Positions 15,048 to 24,071 are shown, counted from the first letter of the stretch. The stretch: 64,000 bases of DNA from Pueribacillus theae (GCF_003097615.1 NZ_QCZG01000001.1:1-64000); one strand, 5' to 3'. Notes: generated by a model not told the origin, from the sequence alone. Numbers and translations: made by a program.

Positions 15048-15471
15048 GAAACCTCCCCTTTCCGATGTAGAATGTCAGTTTGTAGCTTTCTTTTTTTGTT
15101 CGGACGATCCATGTGCCAAAGTTTGGTACATTTCCATTTTGAATGAAACAGAGCTGTAAATTTAACGTGCCTTTTTCAATTTTTATATCTGGAGAATGAT
15201 TTCGCACGAGTAGAATCTCATCATTATTTCCCCGAATTTGATAGCTAGAATTTCGTGGTTCTACACAAACCTTTTTTCCTTGCGATAATGCAGATGCTTG
15301 CGCGAAGTAAATATCTTCTTCCAATTGAGCAATAAAATGATCGATTGATTTCGTTTCGGAAAGCGCGGAAAAAGAGGGGATCACTATTAATGCAATGATC
15401 GAAAAGATGGTTAGAACGATAGCTAATTCGATAAGTGTGTAGCCCTGTTGATGATTTGGTCTGATGCTCAT
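15031..15471 (-). CDS. comGD: Competence pseudopilin ComGD
   Basis: 146 residues from ATG 15471, which lies one base after the comGC stop (TAA-A-ATG), implying reinitiation. Upstream in-frame codons would overlap comGC. Prepilin motif QGYTLIELAIVLTIFSIIAL follows the start; the rest has the usual alpha-beta pseudopilin pattern. Confidence 0.88.
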   Translation of the reverse strand: MSIRPNHQQGYTLIELAIVLTIFSIIALIVIPSFSALSETKSIDHFIAQLEEDIYFAQASALSQGKKVCVEPRNSSYQIRGNNDEILLVRNHSPDIKIEKGTLNLQLCFIQNGNVPNFGTWIVRTKKESYKLTFYIGKGRFHVSKL

Positions 15472-15472
15472 T

Positions 15473-15781
15473 TTATGAACCGGCTTTTTTAACAATGCCA
15501 TTTTCAATCACCAACGTTGAATTGTCTGGACATTTGATTGCTCCATCTACATAGTCTGAAAGATCCTCAACTTTTGTTGGCTTTTTTCCTTTTTCTATTT
15601 CATACACACCTACTTGCGCCTGCAGAAGCTTTATTGTAGCATCACAGCTTTTTCCATTAACGACGTCTGTGTTTTTCGTCATGTTCGGTACGATAATTAA
15701 GAGCAAAATCGAAATAATTGTCAAGACGATCATCATCTCGATCAGAGTGAAACCAAGGTTATTGTTCAAATATTTTTTCAT
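15473..15781 (-). CDS. comGC: Major competence pseudopilin ComGC
   Basis: 102 residues. LGFTLIEMMIVLTIISILLL at about 9-28 is a textbook type IV prepilin signal. Two later cysteines (GKSCDAT and IKCPDN) match the pair that forms the intramolecular disulfide in ComGC. Major subunit of the competence pseudopilus that lets DNA pass the cell wall to ComEA. Confidence 0.95.
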   Translation of the reverse strand: MKKYLNNNLGFTLIEMMIVLTIISILLLIIVPNMTKNTDVVNGKSCDATIKLLQAQVGVYEIEKGKKPTKVEDLSDYVDGAIKCPDNSTLVIENGIVKKAGS

Positions 15782-15811
15782 TGAAATCTTCCTTTTTCAT
15801 TTAAGAGTTTT

Positions 15812-16840
15812 TTATAAAGATTGAATAAATTGAAGCATTGGCAGCATGACTGACAGGAACATGAGAAGTACGATAAGGCCGACAAAGATAAAGATCGTTG
15901 GCTGTACGACATTGAGGGCTTTTACAAGCTTTTCTTCAATCCGTTGAAACAACATATCCGAATAGATGGCAAGTTCATCTGCCAGTTTGCCATTCATTTG
16001 GCCATGCTTAATGATCGAAGCAAGTTCTCTTTGGTAAAGAGCTCTTTCATTCATGATGGATTCTAGAGATTCACCACCTTTTAGCCGAAATTTAATATCC
16101 GTCGCCTCTTGTTGGAGAAGAAGGGAGTAATTTTGCCGCTCAAAAATATGAAATGCTTCGTTTATTGAGATTCCTGCATTTAGAAGGGAGCTGAAACTCA
16201 AGCTGAAATGCTGTGTTATGATTAATTTTGTTAAGGTGTTTACAAATGGGATTTTCAGGAGCGGGGCTAGCTTTGTACGCGGTGATTGCTTGCGGTATTT
16301 TGCTGCATAGCTGAGAAGAACAAAGATAAGCAATAGGGCGAAGCCGATGAGAACGGCAGGCAGGGATTTTACAATTTGCATGAGAAACATCGTAGTTTTT
16401 GGAAGCTCACTGCCCACAGAATCGAACAGATTCGAGAATTGGGGAAACAAATAGCGGAAAAGCATATAAAGCATAAAACTTGAAAGCCAAATGAGAAAGA
16501 GAGGGTATTGCATAATTTTTTGCAATCGGCTTTTAAAATGTTCACGTTTTTCAAGTATATTGCCGCTTTGAATAAAACCTTCAGCAAGATCATAATGCTC
16601 AAAAAAGTAGATGCTTGACAGTACATCGTTTGGAAACTTGAATCGATCCAAAACATCGTAAAGCCTATCGCCGTTTTTAAGCTGTTGCAGAATCGTCTGT
16701 ATATCTTGTTGTACTTCATCTCTTTCATTCAAGGCGAATAATTCAATGCTATTTGATAATGTGTAGCCCCTTTGGATGAGGTTGCCGATTCCTCTTAAAA
16801 ACGCAGCTTTTTCTCTGTTATTCCATTTTTTTCTTCTCAA
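15812..16840 (-). CDS. comGB: Competence pilus platform protein ComGB
   Basis: Polytopic inner-membrane platform of the GspF/PilC family, 342 residues. Three hydrophobic segments lie near 115, 165 and 315-340, between two repeated cytoplasmic helical domains (GYTLSNSIELF and GISINEAFHIF). Overlaps the comGA stop by 4 nt. It couples the ComGA ATPase to pseudopilin assembly. Confidence 0.93.
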   Translation of the reverse strand: MRRKKWNNREKAAFLRGIGNLIQRGYTLSNSIELFALNERDEVQQDIQTILQQLKNGDRLYDVLDRFKFPNDVLSSIYFFEHYDLAEGFIQSGNILEKREHFKSRLQKIMQYPLFLIWLSSFMLYMLFRYLFPQFSNLFDSVGSELPKTTMFLMQIVKSLPAVLIGFALLLIFVLLSYAAKYRKQSPRTKLAPLLKIPFVNTLTKLIITQHFSLSFSSLLNAGISINEAFHIFERQNYSLLLQQEATDIKFRLKGGESLESIMNERALYQRELASIIKHGQMNGKLADELAIYSDMLFQRIEEKLVKALNVVQPTIFIFVGLIVLLMFLSVMLPMLQFIQSL

Positions 16841-17898
16841 GAAGCATCATTCCACCGTTCATTGTAATCTTTTGGAAGATACCCTAATTGAATGGCTTTG
16901 TTAATTTCATCGCGTAACGTTGGGTATGTTGGCAGTGGGTTTTTCGGGTTATAAATATGGGCGAGTGCTTCGATAAGGTTTTGATCGGAGAGCAATTCAA
17001 ATACTGCCAGCCTGCGTTTTGTTTGCGAGGAACATTGTGGTCCACAACTGCCTTTGCAATTGGGGCAAATGGTGTTGATAAGATTTTGCGTTGCGACAGC
17101 AGTAACAGTTTGTTGAATATCACTAAAAGAAATGCCGAATTCAAGCAGCCGATAAAGGGCTCCAATTGTGTTTTTCGCATGCATTGTCGTAATGATTAAA
17201 TGCCCGCTCAGCGCCGCTTTGATTGCTATTTTCGCGGTTTCCCCGTCGCGTATTTCTCCAATCATAATGATGTCCGGATCATGCCGCAAGCTCGCTTTAA
17301 ATCCTTCTGAAAAGGTAATCCCAGCTCTTTCGTTTACTTCTAACTGGGTAAACGAATCACTTATCTTTTCAACAGGATCCTCAATTGTCAGGACTCGCCG
17401 GTTGTACTTCGAAACAGCTTGATGAAGGAGGGCATAAATTGTTGTCGTTTTGCCCGATCCCGTTGGGCCAGTCAGAATCATAAAACCCGCTTGTTCTTGA
17501 ATAAGGGCAGGCATTCGATTAGCAGGATTGGGAAAAAGAAATAAATCTTTAAAAGAGAAGTTGTTTTCTTGAGGTAGCAAGCGTAAAACGAGGCTTTCAT
17601 TAAAAGGAGTAGGCATTGTCGATAAGCGTATACTGACCTTTTTTCCGTGGAAGGAAAGGGTAAGTGCTCCATTCTGAGGACGTCTCTTTTCGCCAATATC
17701 CATATTCGCTTGGAATTTAAAGTGAGATAGCATTTTTGTATATAGCTGCTCTTTTATTTGGATATAGGGATGAAGTTCCCCAGCGATGCGGAATTGCAGC
17801 TGAATATAGTTTTCTTTCGGCTGAAAATGGATATCCGACACTTGGCGGTCAAGTGCTTCTTCAATTATTTTTAAACTTCTTTTTTCAATTTCATTCAA
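16837..17898 (-). CDS. comGA: Competence traffic ATPase ComGA
   Basis: 353 residues. PilB/GspE-type ATPase powering pseudopilus assembly. Walker A GPTGSGKTTTIYALL near 135-150, Asp box IEDPVE, Walker B IIMIGEIRDGETA near 205, and His box ITTMHAKNT. A cysteine-rich motif (CPNCKGSCGPQC) follows. Start TTG 17898 is preferred because AAGGGTG lies 6-7 nt upstream and the resulting length fits the family; the longer frame from 17970 lacks a binding site. First gene of comGA-GG-aroK-yqzE; upstream sequence (17985-18030) is very AT-rich, as expected for ComK targets, but I see no clean K-box pair. Confidence 0.95.
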   Translation of the reverse strand: MNEIEKRSLKIIEEALDRQVSDIHFQPKENYIQLQFRIAGELHPYIQIKEQLYTKMLSHFKFQANMDIGEKRRPQNGALTLSFHGKKVSIRLSTMPTPFNESLVLRLLPQENNFSFKDLFLFPNPANRMPALIQEQAGFMILTGPTGSGKTTTIYALLHQAVSKYNRRVLTIEDPVEKISDSFTQLEVNERAGITFSEGFKASLRHDPDIIMIGEIRDGETAKIAIKAALSGHLIITTMHAKNTIGALYRLLEFGISFSDIQQTVTAVATQNLINTICPNCKGSCGPQCSSQTKRRLAVFELLSDQNLIEALAHIYNPKNPLPTYPTLRDEINKAIQLGYLPKDYNERWNDAS

Positions 17899-18056
17899 AA
17901 GATCACCCTTCCCTAAAAAAATAAAGTTATTCTTTGAAGAAAAACAAACGGCATGAATACCTTTCTGCACATTTCGCTAAAATCCTTCTTATTTTTTAAA
18001 CTTTTTTTGTATATATTTTTTTATCCTGTTCATAATAATGAGTGCAATTGGACAAT

Positions 18057-18128
18057 TGGGCTGTAGCCAAGCGGTAAGGCAACGGACTTTGACTTCGTGA
18101 TTCGCTGGTTCGAATCCAGCTAGCCCAG
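18057..18128 (+). tRNA. tRNA-Gln (TTG anticodon)
   Basis: Acceptor TGGGCTG at 18057-18063 pairs with TAGCCCA at 18121-18127 (one G-T pair), discriminator G18128. The anticodon arm ACGGA/TTCGT holds loop CTTTGAC with anticodon TTG. A lone tRNA between comGA and the yqgY-like gene; CCA is not encoded. Confidence 0.95.
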
Positions 18129-18140
18129 TTTATTTTTAAA

Positions 18141-18170
18141 GGATAAACCGGTGTAAACATCGGTTTGTCC
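18141..18170 (+). terminator. Hairpin after tRNA-Gln (no T run)
   Basis: GGATAAACCG and CGGTTTGTCC form a 10-bp stem with a 10-nt loop shortly after the tRNA. No T tract follows, so it is a weak terminator candidate or a processing hairpin. Confidence 0.4.
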
Positions 18171-18242
18171 ACTTCACCCTCAAACTTCTAACCTCCAATA
18201 TCTAAAATTGCCACAACTTAGACACGAAATCGATCATTGGGA

Positions 18243-18272
18243 TTTACAATTGGAACGAAACTCATATATAAT
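18243..18272 (+). promoter_or_regulatory. Sigma-A type promoter of the yqgY-like gene
   Basis: TTTACA (18243-18248) and TATAAT (18267-18272) are 18 bp apart, 38 bp before the start codon. Confidence 0.6.
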
Positions 18273-18310
18273 GGGAAGTAGCGATTGTGAGTGTAAAGGA
18301 GGGGAATTTA

Positions 18311-18538
18311 GTGGATCGTATGTACCGAGTGTTAGGTTTTTGGACTGCAATGATAGCGATTATGGCTTTTCTTGGCGACTTGGATAATATGGCAATTCTA
18401 TTTTTGGCACAGACAATCGTTTTTGTTTCGCTTAGTTATTTGAAATTATCAGAGCGGATGTATATGTATCTCTTCGGAGCATACTTAACCATCTTTATGG
18501 CAGGTTTTACATACTGGACTGTATTTGTAATGTCCTAA
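18311..18538 (+). CDS. yqgY: DUF2626 (YqgY-like) small membrane protein
   Basis: 75 residues from GTG 18311, set by the ideal AAAGGAGGGG site 6-7 nt upstream. Begins VDRMYRVLGFWTAMIAIMAF and contains SYLKLSERMYMYLFGAYL, the DUF2626 signature. About three hydrophobic segments. Function unknown. Followed by a strong bidirectional terminator. Confidence 0.85.
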   Translation: MDRMYRVLGFWTAMIAIMAFLGDLDNMAILFLAQTIVFVSLSYLKLSERMYMYLFGAYLTIFMAGFTYWTVFVMS

Positions 18539-18563
18539 AAAATTTGATCATACAACGTAGGGA

Positions 18564-18592
18564 AGACGAAGCTTTTGCTCCGTCTTTTTAAT
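18564..18592. terminator. Bidirectional terminator between yqgY and yqgX
   Basis: AGACGAAGC and GCTCCGTCT form a nine-pair stem with one mismatch, followed by TTTTTAATTTT, between two convergent genes. Confidence 0.8.
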
Positions 18593-18596
18593 TTTC

Positions 18597-19229
18597 TTAA
18601 AATCCTGTGAGGAAGGGGTTTGAATCCATTTCGGCTTCAATTGACGTCACAGGCCCATGCCCAGGGCAAACTTCGGTTTCCTCGGGTAAGCTAAGCAGTT
18701 TTTGATGGATGCTGTTCAGAAGCTGTTCATAGTTTCCGAAAGGCAGGTCTGTTCTTCCGATGCTTCCTTGAAACAACGCATCCCCGGAAAAAACGACGCC
18801 TTCATTTGCAAAGTAAAAGGACACACTCCCGGGTGAATGCCCAGGCGTTTCAAAGATTTCAATGGAAAACTCGCCAATCTCGATTTGGCTTTCATTTTTA
18901 ATAATGTGTTCAGCCTTTTTTGCTTTAATGACGCCGAGAGGAAAGCGGATGGAACCATTTTTAGACGGATCCTCAAGCCAGTCTTCTTCGTTTGCATGGA
19001 TGTAGACTGGAATATTAAAAGCTTCTCTCACTTCGTCAACGGCTCCGATGTGGTCAAAGTGTGCATGTGTCAGCAGAATGGCGAGCGGCGTAACGTTAAG
19101 TGTTTCAATATATTGAATGATTTTGCTTCCTTCAGATCCAGGATCAACAATAAGGCATTGATTCGCGTCATTCCATATGACGTACGTATTTTCCTGCAGG
19201 GGGCCGACAGGCATTTGCTTCCATTTCAT
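18597..19229 (-). CDS. yqgX: MBL-fold metallo-hydrolase (glyoxalase II-like)
   Basis: 210 residues. The metal site THAHFDHIG (HxHxDH) near 54-62 is followed by TPGHSPGS near 128, the FSGDALF motif near 150 and the final His of CPGHGP near 190, giving a complete two-metal beta-lactamase-fold centre. Probably hydrolyses a small thioester or related substrate; YqgX has been linked to methylglyoxal detoxification in Bacillus, but specificity cannot be read here. ATG 19229 has GAGGAGG 7 nt upstream. Confidence 0.88.
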   Translation of the reverse strand: MKWKQMPVGPLQENTYVIWNDANQCLIVDPGSEGSKIIQYIETLNVTPLAILLTHAHFDHIGAVDEVREAFNIPVYIHANEEDWLEDPSKNGSIRFPLGVIKAKKAEHIIKNESQIEIGEFSIEIFETPGHSPGSVSFYFANEGVVFSGDALFQGSIGRTDLPFGNYEQLLNSIHQKLLSLPEETEVCPGHGPVTSIEAEMDSNPFLTGF

Positions 19230-19495
19230 TTTTTTACCTCCTCTTTAGTGTTCATGATCATTCTACACCATATAGAAGATGAAGTTTAGTTTGAAATGAA
19301 ATGATAGAAGGATTCAAAACAAAGCAAATGTTACATTTTTATAAAATTTCATTCGGCCTTGAAGCCTCTAAACAAGGTTGTCTCGACAAATGGTTGAAAA
19401 ACGGGTAGAATATGTTAAGGATCATCCTTTTTACATATCATTCTATTTCCAAAAAAGGGAACAATAGGGAACAAACAGATGAAAGGAGTACAATC

Positions 19496-19681
19496 ATGGC
19501 TCTCGCAATTATTTTTCTACTGATAACTCTGTTGGCGCTCGTAGCGATTTTCCGTGAATTGCGCAAAAGAAACATGCTAGGGTTTGTGTTTGCATTACTG
19601 ACTGTTGCAGTTTTCGGATGGTTTAGTGTCATGACATTTATTGATGTGTTCCATGGCGGCGGGGCACCTGCACCAATTTAA
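19496..19681 (+). CDS. yqgW: DUF2759 (YqgW-like) small membrane protein
   Basis: 61 residues from ATG 19496 with AAAGGAG upstream. Two hydrophobic helices (LAIIFLLITLLALVAIF and GFVFALLTVAVFGWFSVMTF) around a basic turn RELRKRN. The GWFSVMTFID motif matches the YqgW/DUF2759 family. Function unknown. Followed by a long perfect terminator. Confidence 0.82.
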   Translation: MALAIIFLLITLLALVAIFRELRKRNMLGFVFALLTVAVFGWFSVMTFIDVFHGGGAPAPI

Positions 19682-19703
19682 ACTTCAAATGTTTTTAAAA
19701 AAC

Positions 19704-19751
19704 AAAAAGACCGTAAAGGGAATGTAAGGGCTCCCTTTGTGGTCTTTTTTT
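19704..19751. terminator. Bidirectional terminator between yqgW and yqhG
   Basis: AAAAAGACCGTAAAGGGA pairs with TCCCTTTGTGGTCTTTTTTT, leaving a short loop. Confidence 0.88.
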
Positions 19752-20521
19752 CATTGGCTAAGATAATAAATGCCTCCATTAATTACTTCGACCTTAATTT
19801 TTGGTTCATATTGAATTTGCAGCGCTTCTTTTTCATTATGGTAGGCTTCGCTTTTTTCTTTGTCTTCATAAAACTGTTCAAGCAATGCTAAGTCCTCTTT
19901 CCATCTCGCTTTGGCATTTTCCGCCCATTCATCATCCCCATTCTCAATATAGGCGTAGATGGCTTTTTTTACACGATTCATGCCGCTTTTTGGCTTGATG
20001 AGGGGGGTTAATGGAAACGAGTAGTCTGGCAAAGTTGGTGTCAGCGATTTTTCTTGCAATTGGTTAAAAAAGTTTTCTTTTAGCTGTCCAGTAATTAAAT
20101 GCAGCCCTAGAGAGAGCAGGGAGTCTTTTTTTCGATCGCAAACGTATGAAATTTTTACGTTTATATTTAGCCAAGGGATTAAAGAGAGGTAGGCTGAGTT
20201 TTCTCCTTCCGCGTTTTCATACATACGGATGAATTGAGACGTTTTTTTAGCAGCCTGGAAGATTTGATGCAACCTTGGCGATCCGAGATGAACGAATTCA
20301 CCAGATGTTTTTTCGTTTTTTTTCGTTACCAATGTTAAGGTCATCGGCTCGGGAACGCCGCCGATTTTTTCAATGTAGTGCCAGTAGAAAGGACGATTCA
20401 TAAGGAGTTTATCCATTTTTTCTGTAAGTTTAATGACAAGGGAATTTTCATTTTCCGCAACTTCACAGTCATTCTCCTTAAAATATCGTACAAGAAATTG
20501 ATGGATATCATGTTGCTGCAT
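19751..20521 (-). CDS. yqhG: YqhG family protein
   Basis: 256 residues beginning MQQHDIHQFLVRYFKENDCE. Family of unknown function that consistently follows the SNF2 helicase gene yqhH in Bacillus. ATG 20521 overlaps the yqhH end by 14 nt; GAGGAGG lies about 13 nt upstream, a slightly long spacing. The predicted longer frame would reach far into yqhH and is rejected. No membrane segment or motif is recognised; soluble and rich in charged residues. Confidence 0.82.
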   Translation of the reverse strand: MQQHDIHQFLVRYFKENDCEVAENENSLVIKLTEKMDKLLMNRPFYWHYIEKIGGVPEPMTLTLVTKKNEKTSGEFVHLGSPRLHQIFQAAKKTSQFIRMYENAEGENSAYLSLIPWLNINVKISYVCDRKKDSLLSLGLHLITGQLKENFFNQLQEKSLTPTLPDYSFPLTPLIKPKSGMNRVKKAIYAYIENGDDEWAENAKARWKEDLALLEQFYEDKEKSEAYHNEKEALQIQYEPKIKVEVINGGIYYLSQ

Positions 20522-22184
20522 CTTGTTGTTTATCCTCCTCTTTAAGATTGCGCTGGAAATTGATAAGTTCAGACAAATTATCCATCTTGATTTTAATTTC
20601 GCCTTTGCTTTCTGAATGGAGAAAAATATCATTCACATATTGCTCAATATTTTTTAAATCGAGCTTCGCAAGAATGTCGTCTAGTTGCCCAATTGTACTT
20701 TCAAAGAGCTGAATTTTTTCGTAAAGCAAAGATAGAATATGTTCTTCAATTGTGTCTTTGATCGTAAAATTGTAAATATGAACATCTTTTTCTTGGCCAA
20801 TCCGATGGACACGGCCGATTCTTTGTTCAATTCTCATCGGATTCCACGGCAAGTCATAATTGATGACATGTTGGCAAAATTGCAAGTTGATTCCCTCTCC
20901 ACCAGCTTCTGTCGCGATTAACACTTGTGCATGGTCTTTAAACAATTGTGTCATCCAATCTTTTTTACTTCGTTTAAATCCGCCGCGAAAGGGGACGGAA
21001 CTGATGCCGTTTTGCTGCAAAAACCATTGCAAGTAAAGTTGGGTTGCACGATATTCTGTGAAAACGATAACCTTGCCGTCGATTTCTTTTATAATCTCTA
21101 GTAATTTTTCCGCTTTCGAATGACCATTGATTTTTTCAATATCTGAAATGAGTTCGATCGCAAATTGTTTCGTTGATTCGCTCGTATCCTCCTTTTCGAT
21201 CATTTTTTTTAATGTCATAAACAGCGCTTCCCTGCTGGAACAGATCTCCCTTAACAGTGTCAATGTTGAAAGTTGGTGTTCCGAATACATCTGCTCATGT
21301 TTTGCAGCGGTAATTTTGTCATATACCATCTTTTCTGCTTCGCTAAAATCAATGGCTATGTTTTTTACGTGGCGCGATGTCCATGATAAGTTTGTTTTTT
21401 CTCTTCGATTGCGAATCATGACTTTATGGATAAGTTTTTTTAATTTCTCTTCATTTTCTATTGATCGTTTATTTGAAGCAAATTCATTTTGGAATTGATC
21501 GATATTTCCTAAATGTCCTGGTTTAAGTAAAGAGACAAGATTAAAAATCTCTTCAATTTTATTTTGAATAGGGGTTGCTGTGAGCAAAAGACAAAAGCGT
21601 TTTTTCAATTGCTGGACAAATTCATAGTTTTTCGTTTTTTTATTTTTTAATTTATGGGCTTCATCGACAATGATAAAATCCCAATTTTGCTGAAAGATAA
21701 TGTCGCGATGAGGATTTCTTTTGGCCGTATCAAGTGATGAAATGACGACATCATATTGCTCCCAAACGTAAGCTTTTTTTTGCGCAACCGCCGGAATATA
21801 GAATTTTTCGTTTAATTCTTTCACCCATTGCAGCACGAGGGAAGCTGGTACGAGAATAAGCACTTTTTTTACTAGTCCGCGAATCATGTACTCTTTTAAA
21901 ATAAGCCCTGCTTCAATCGTTTTTCCTAGGCCGACTTCATCGGCAAGAATGGCTTTGCCGTTCATATTTTCTACGACTTGCTTTGCCGTTTCTAATTGAT
22001 GAGGCAAAATCTTTAAATTCGGTAAGTGCTTTGGAGCCTGCAATCCAAAAAAAGATGGAATGGCGAGCTCCTCCTCAGCCTCCATCGCTAATTTTGCCAC
22101 TTCCCATTTTCCCCAAGGTCCGTCATTTGATAGCCGATGTAAAAATTCCTGTTCCCATTCTTGATCAAAATCGATCGTAATCAT
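20508..22184 (-). CDS. yqhH: SNF2-family DEAD/H helicase YqhH
   Basis: 558 residues. A superfamily 2 SWI2/SNF2 ATPase with motif I DEVGLGKTIEAGL near 83, motif II DEAHKLKN near 177, motif III LLTATPIQN near 203, and C-terminal motifs ATEAGGEGINLQF near 432 and motif VI QRIGRVHRIGQ near 463. RapA-like remodelling of nucleoprotein complexes is plausible, but the substrate is unknown. ATG 22184, with AGGAG 9 nt upstream. In B. subtilis the gene is adjacent to the gcvT-gcvPA-gcvPB operon; here that operon is absent. Confidence 0.9.
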   Translation of the reverse strand: MITIDFDQEWEQEFLHRLSNDGPWGKWEVAKLAMEAEEELAIPSFFGLQAPKHLPNLKILPHQLETAKQVVENMNGKAILADEVGLGKTIEAGLILKEYMIRGLVKKVLILVPASLVLQWVKELNEKFYIPAVAQKKAYVWEQYDVVISSLDTAKRNPHRDIIFQQNWDFIIVDEAHKLKNKKTKNYEFVQQLKKRFCLLLTATPIQNKIEEIFNLVSLLKPGHLGNIDQFQNEFASNKRSIENEEKLKKLIHKVMIRNRREKTNLSWTSRHVKNIAIDFSEAEKMVYDKITAAKHEQMYSEHQLSTLTLLREICSSREALFMTLKKMIEKEDTSESTKQFAIELISDIEKINGHSKAEKLLEIIKEIDGKVIVFTEYRATQLYLQWFLQQNGISSVPFRGGFKRSKKDWMTQLFKDHAQVLIATEAGGEGINLQFCQHVINYDLPWNPMRIEQRIGRVHRIGQEKDVHIYNFTIKDTIEEHILSLLYEKIQLFESTIGQLDDILAKLDLKNIEQYVNDIFLHSESKGEIKIKMDNLSELINFQRNLKEEDKQQDAAT

Positions 22185-22283
22185 TGCGACAACTCCTAGA
22201 AAGCATTGAATTGGTTTTGATCTTTGTTTGTTATGATGCCCAATTCCTGCGTTTTTAATAAAATCAACACATTCTAAACAAAT

Positions 22284-22315
22284 AAAAAAGTGACTCCTTT
22301 GGAAGTCACTTTTTC
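22284..22315. terminator. Terminator of yqhL
   Basis: AAAAAAGTGACT and AAGTCACTTTTTC flank a 7-nt loop; the stem overlaps the end of the minus-strand yqhL gene. Confidence 0.85.
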
Positions 22316-22686
22316 TTAATTTTGCCTGTCCATTTCTTAAACCCGCCTTCTAAATAATAGAGATCGGTATAGCCTTTCTTTTTTAAAAATTGTGCGGCCC
22401 TGCTGCTGCGGGCACTTCCTTCACAATATAAATAAACGGGCTTGTCCTTGCGAATTTCAGAAAAACGCATGCGAAGCTGGGACGCGGGAATGTTCCGTGC
22501 GCCTAAAATATGTCCGCCATTAAATTCTTTTTCTTCCCTTACATCAATCAGTTGGGCTTTTCGATAGCCTTTCTTAAATTCTTCCTGTGATAATTTTTTT
22601 AAATAACGCTTTTGAAGCAATTTTGAAATGAAAACAAAAACAATATATGAAACAATGACAATGATTAAAAGCCATAAAATCTCCAA
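22306..22686 (-). CDS. yqhL: Membrane-anchored rhodanese-like protein YqhL
   Basis: 126 residues. N-terminal membrane segment (3-20) followed by a rhodanese domain: LIDVREEKEFNGGHILGARN near 48-67 and the active-site loop YLYCEGSARSSRAA, where Cys is the sulfur-accepting residue. Probable cytoplasmic-facing sulfurtransferase or phosphatase-like role at the membrane. TTG 22686 preceded by AGGGGG at about 8-9 nt. Confidence 0.88.
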   Translation of the reverse strand: MEILWLLIIVIVSYIVFVFISKLLQKRYLKKLSQEEFKKGYRKAQLIDVREEKEFNGGHILGARNIPASQLRMRFSEIRKDKPVYLYCEGSARSSRAAQFLKKKGYTDLYYLEGGFKKWTGKIKKK

Positions 22687-23035
22687 GATTTTTCCCCCTG
22701 TTCGTTCTTTTTCTATTATGAAAGGAACGAAAGAATTTTAAGGAGCAGTCTTTTGAGTTTGAACTGCTAAACGCAGAAAGCTGGAGAGCGGTCACATTGT
22801 ATTTACTTCAGCCGCTTGGAAGCTTTGAAGTTCGCTTCTTCGTCGAACTCAAACCAACTGTAAATTAAAATTCTTTTATTCCACATGTATATCTACATGT
22901 TGATTATATCGGTTATTTATAGAAATTCAAAGATTAAAACGGTTAACATCTCTTGAAACTTTTCTGCAGACTTGCATTTTTTAAAATAAAAAATCATGAT
23001 AGAAGTATTGAACTTCATAAAAAGGGATGAGGCAA
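22687..23035. other. Intergenic region between yqhL and lipM
   Basis: About 350 bp without a gene. Around 22750-22856 the ends TTTTGAGTTTGAACTGC and CTTCGTCGAACTCAAACC are roughly inverted and may be a decayed small repeat. Near 22883-22900, ACATGTA-TATC-TACATGT is a perfect short inverted repeat 130-150 bp upstream of lipM. No glycine riboswitch and no gcv genes are seen. Confidence 0.5.
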
Positions 23036-23869
23036 TTGAAAGAAACTTGGCTTTTCTTAAATTCCGGGGCGTGTTCGCCAGCTTATAACATGGCATGTGA
23101 TGAGGCGCTGTTAAATTGGCAAAGTGAAGGGAAAATTCCACCTGTCATCCGATTTTACAGCTGGGATCCGGCTACACTTTCCATTGGTTATTTTCAAAGG
23201 GCTAAAAAGGAAATTAATTTGGACGCGGTAAAGGGATATGGGCTCGGTTTTGTAAGGCGGCCTACTGGTGGACGGGCCGTGCTTCATGAATACGAATTAA
23301 CATACAGCGTTATCGTTTCTGAAGAACATCCCAAAATGCCTAAAAGCGTAACTGAAGCATACCGGGTCATTTCAGAGGGTGTGCTGCAAGGTTTTCGGGA
23401 ATTAGGTTTGGATGCTTATTTCTCTGTACCGAGATCGGAAGAAGAAAAGATGGATTTGAAAAAACCAAAGTCTTCCGTTTGCTTTGATGCACCTTCATGG
23501 TATGAGCTCGTTGTTGAAGGAAGGAAAGTGGCAGGCAGTGCCCAAACAAGACAAAAGGGAGTTATTTTACAGCATGGGGCTATATTGCTAGATTTAGATG
23601 AAGATAAAATGTTTGATTTGTTTAATTTCCGTGATCTTGCAGAAAGAGAAAAAATGCAAGCAAATTTTAAAAATAAAGCGGTCACCATTAATCAATTACT
23701 CGGTAGAAAAATTTCGCTCGAACAGGCTGTAGCTGCATTTAAAACGGGGTTTGAAAAAGGCTTGAATGTTGAGTTGCAGGAGTTTGTACTCGACGAGCCG
23801 CAAAAAAATGAAATTCAGGAAATTGCAAGAAACCGGTATCAATCCGATGACTGGAATTTTATGAGGTAA
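23036..23869 (+). CDS. lipM: Octanoyltransferase LipM
   Basis: Moves the octanoyl chain from acyl carrier protein to GcvH, the first step of lipoate assembly in Bacillus; LipL then passes it to E2 subunits such as PdhC. 277 residues, matching the known LipM length. Motifs: [19 protein letters not shown] near 76-94 (LplA/LipB fold), the catalytic Cys of [12 protein letters not shown] near 146, and [11 protein letters not shown] near 165. TTG 23036 gives the family-like start KETWLF with AAAAGGG 10 nt upstream; ATG 23027 is only 1 nt from that site. Confidence 0.9.
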   Translation: MKETWLFLNSGACSPAYNMACDEALLNWQSEGKIPPVIRFYSWDPATLSIGYFQRAKKEINLDAVKGYGLGFVRRPTGGRAVLHEYELTYSVIVSEEHPKMPKSVTEAYRVISEGVLQGFRELGLDAYFSVPRSEEEKMDLKKPKSSVCFDAPSWYELVVEGRKVAGSAQTRQKGVILQHGAILLDLDEDKMFDLFNFRDLAEREKMQANFKNKAVTINQLLGRKISLEQAVAAFKTGFEKGLNVELQEFVLDEPQKNEIQEIARNRYQSDDWNFMR

Positions 23870-24020
23870 AAAGGTGAACGGGGTTTTGAACATACACTGA
23901 AAGTGCAATGGCCAAAATTTATTATATGAAGGATTCTTACATGAGAAAAGTGCCCTTTTCTCTTTTTTTCTTCAAAAATCGATTGATTTCATATTTGACA
24001 AAATTATTTTTCTTCCTCAA

Positions 24021-24071
24021 AAATCAATATATAGTATTAAAAAATGTGAAATTCATACTATATATTGATTT
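24021..24071 (+). promoter_or_regulatory. Paired NrdR boxes upstream of nrdJ
   Basis: AAATCAATATATAGTAT (24021-24037) and ATACTATATATTGATTT (24055-24071) are perfect inverted copies. Each half resembles the NrdR box (ACAC-ATATAT-GTGT type), and the box centres are 31 bp apart, about three helical turns, as is typical for NrdR pairs. They lie upstream of a ribonucleotide reductase gene, the standard NrdR target. Confidence 0.85.

Noticed and set aside
22200-22300. Glycine riboswitch expected next to yqhH
   Set aside because: No tandem aptamer pattern; the interval is short and holds only the yqhL terminator.
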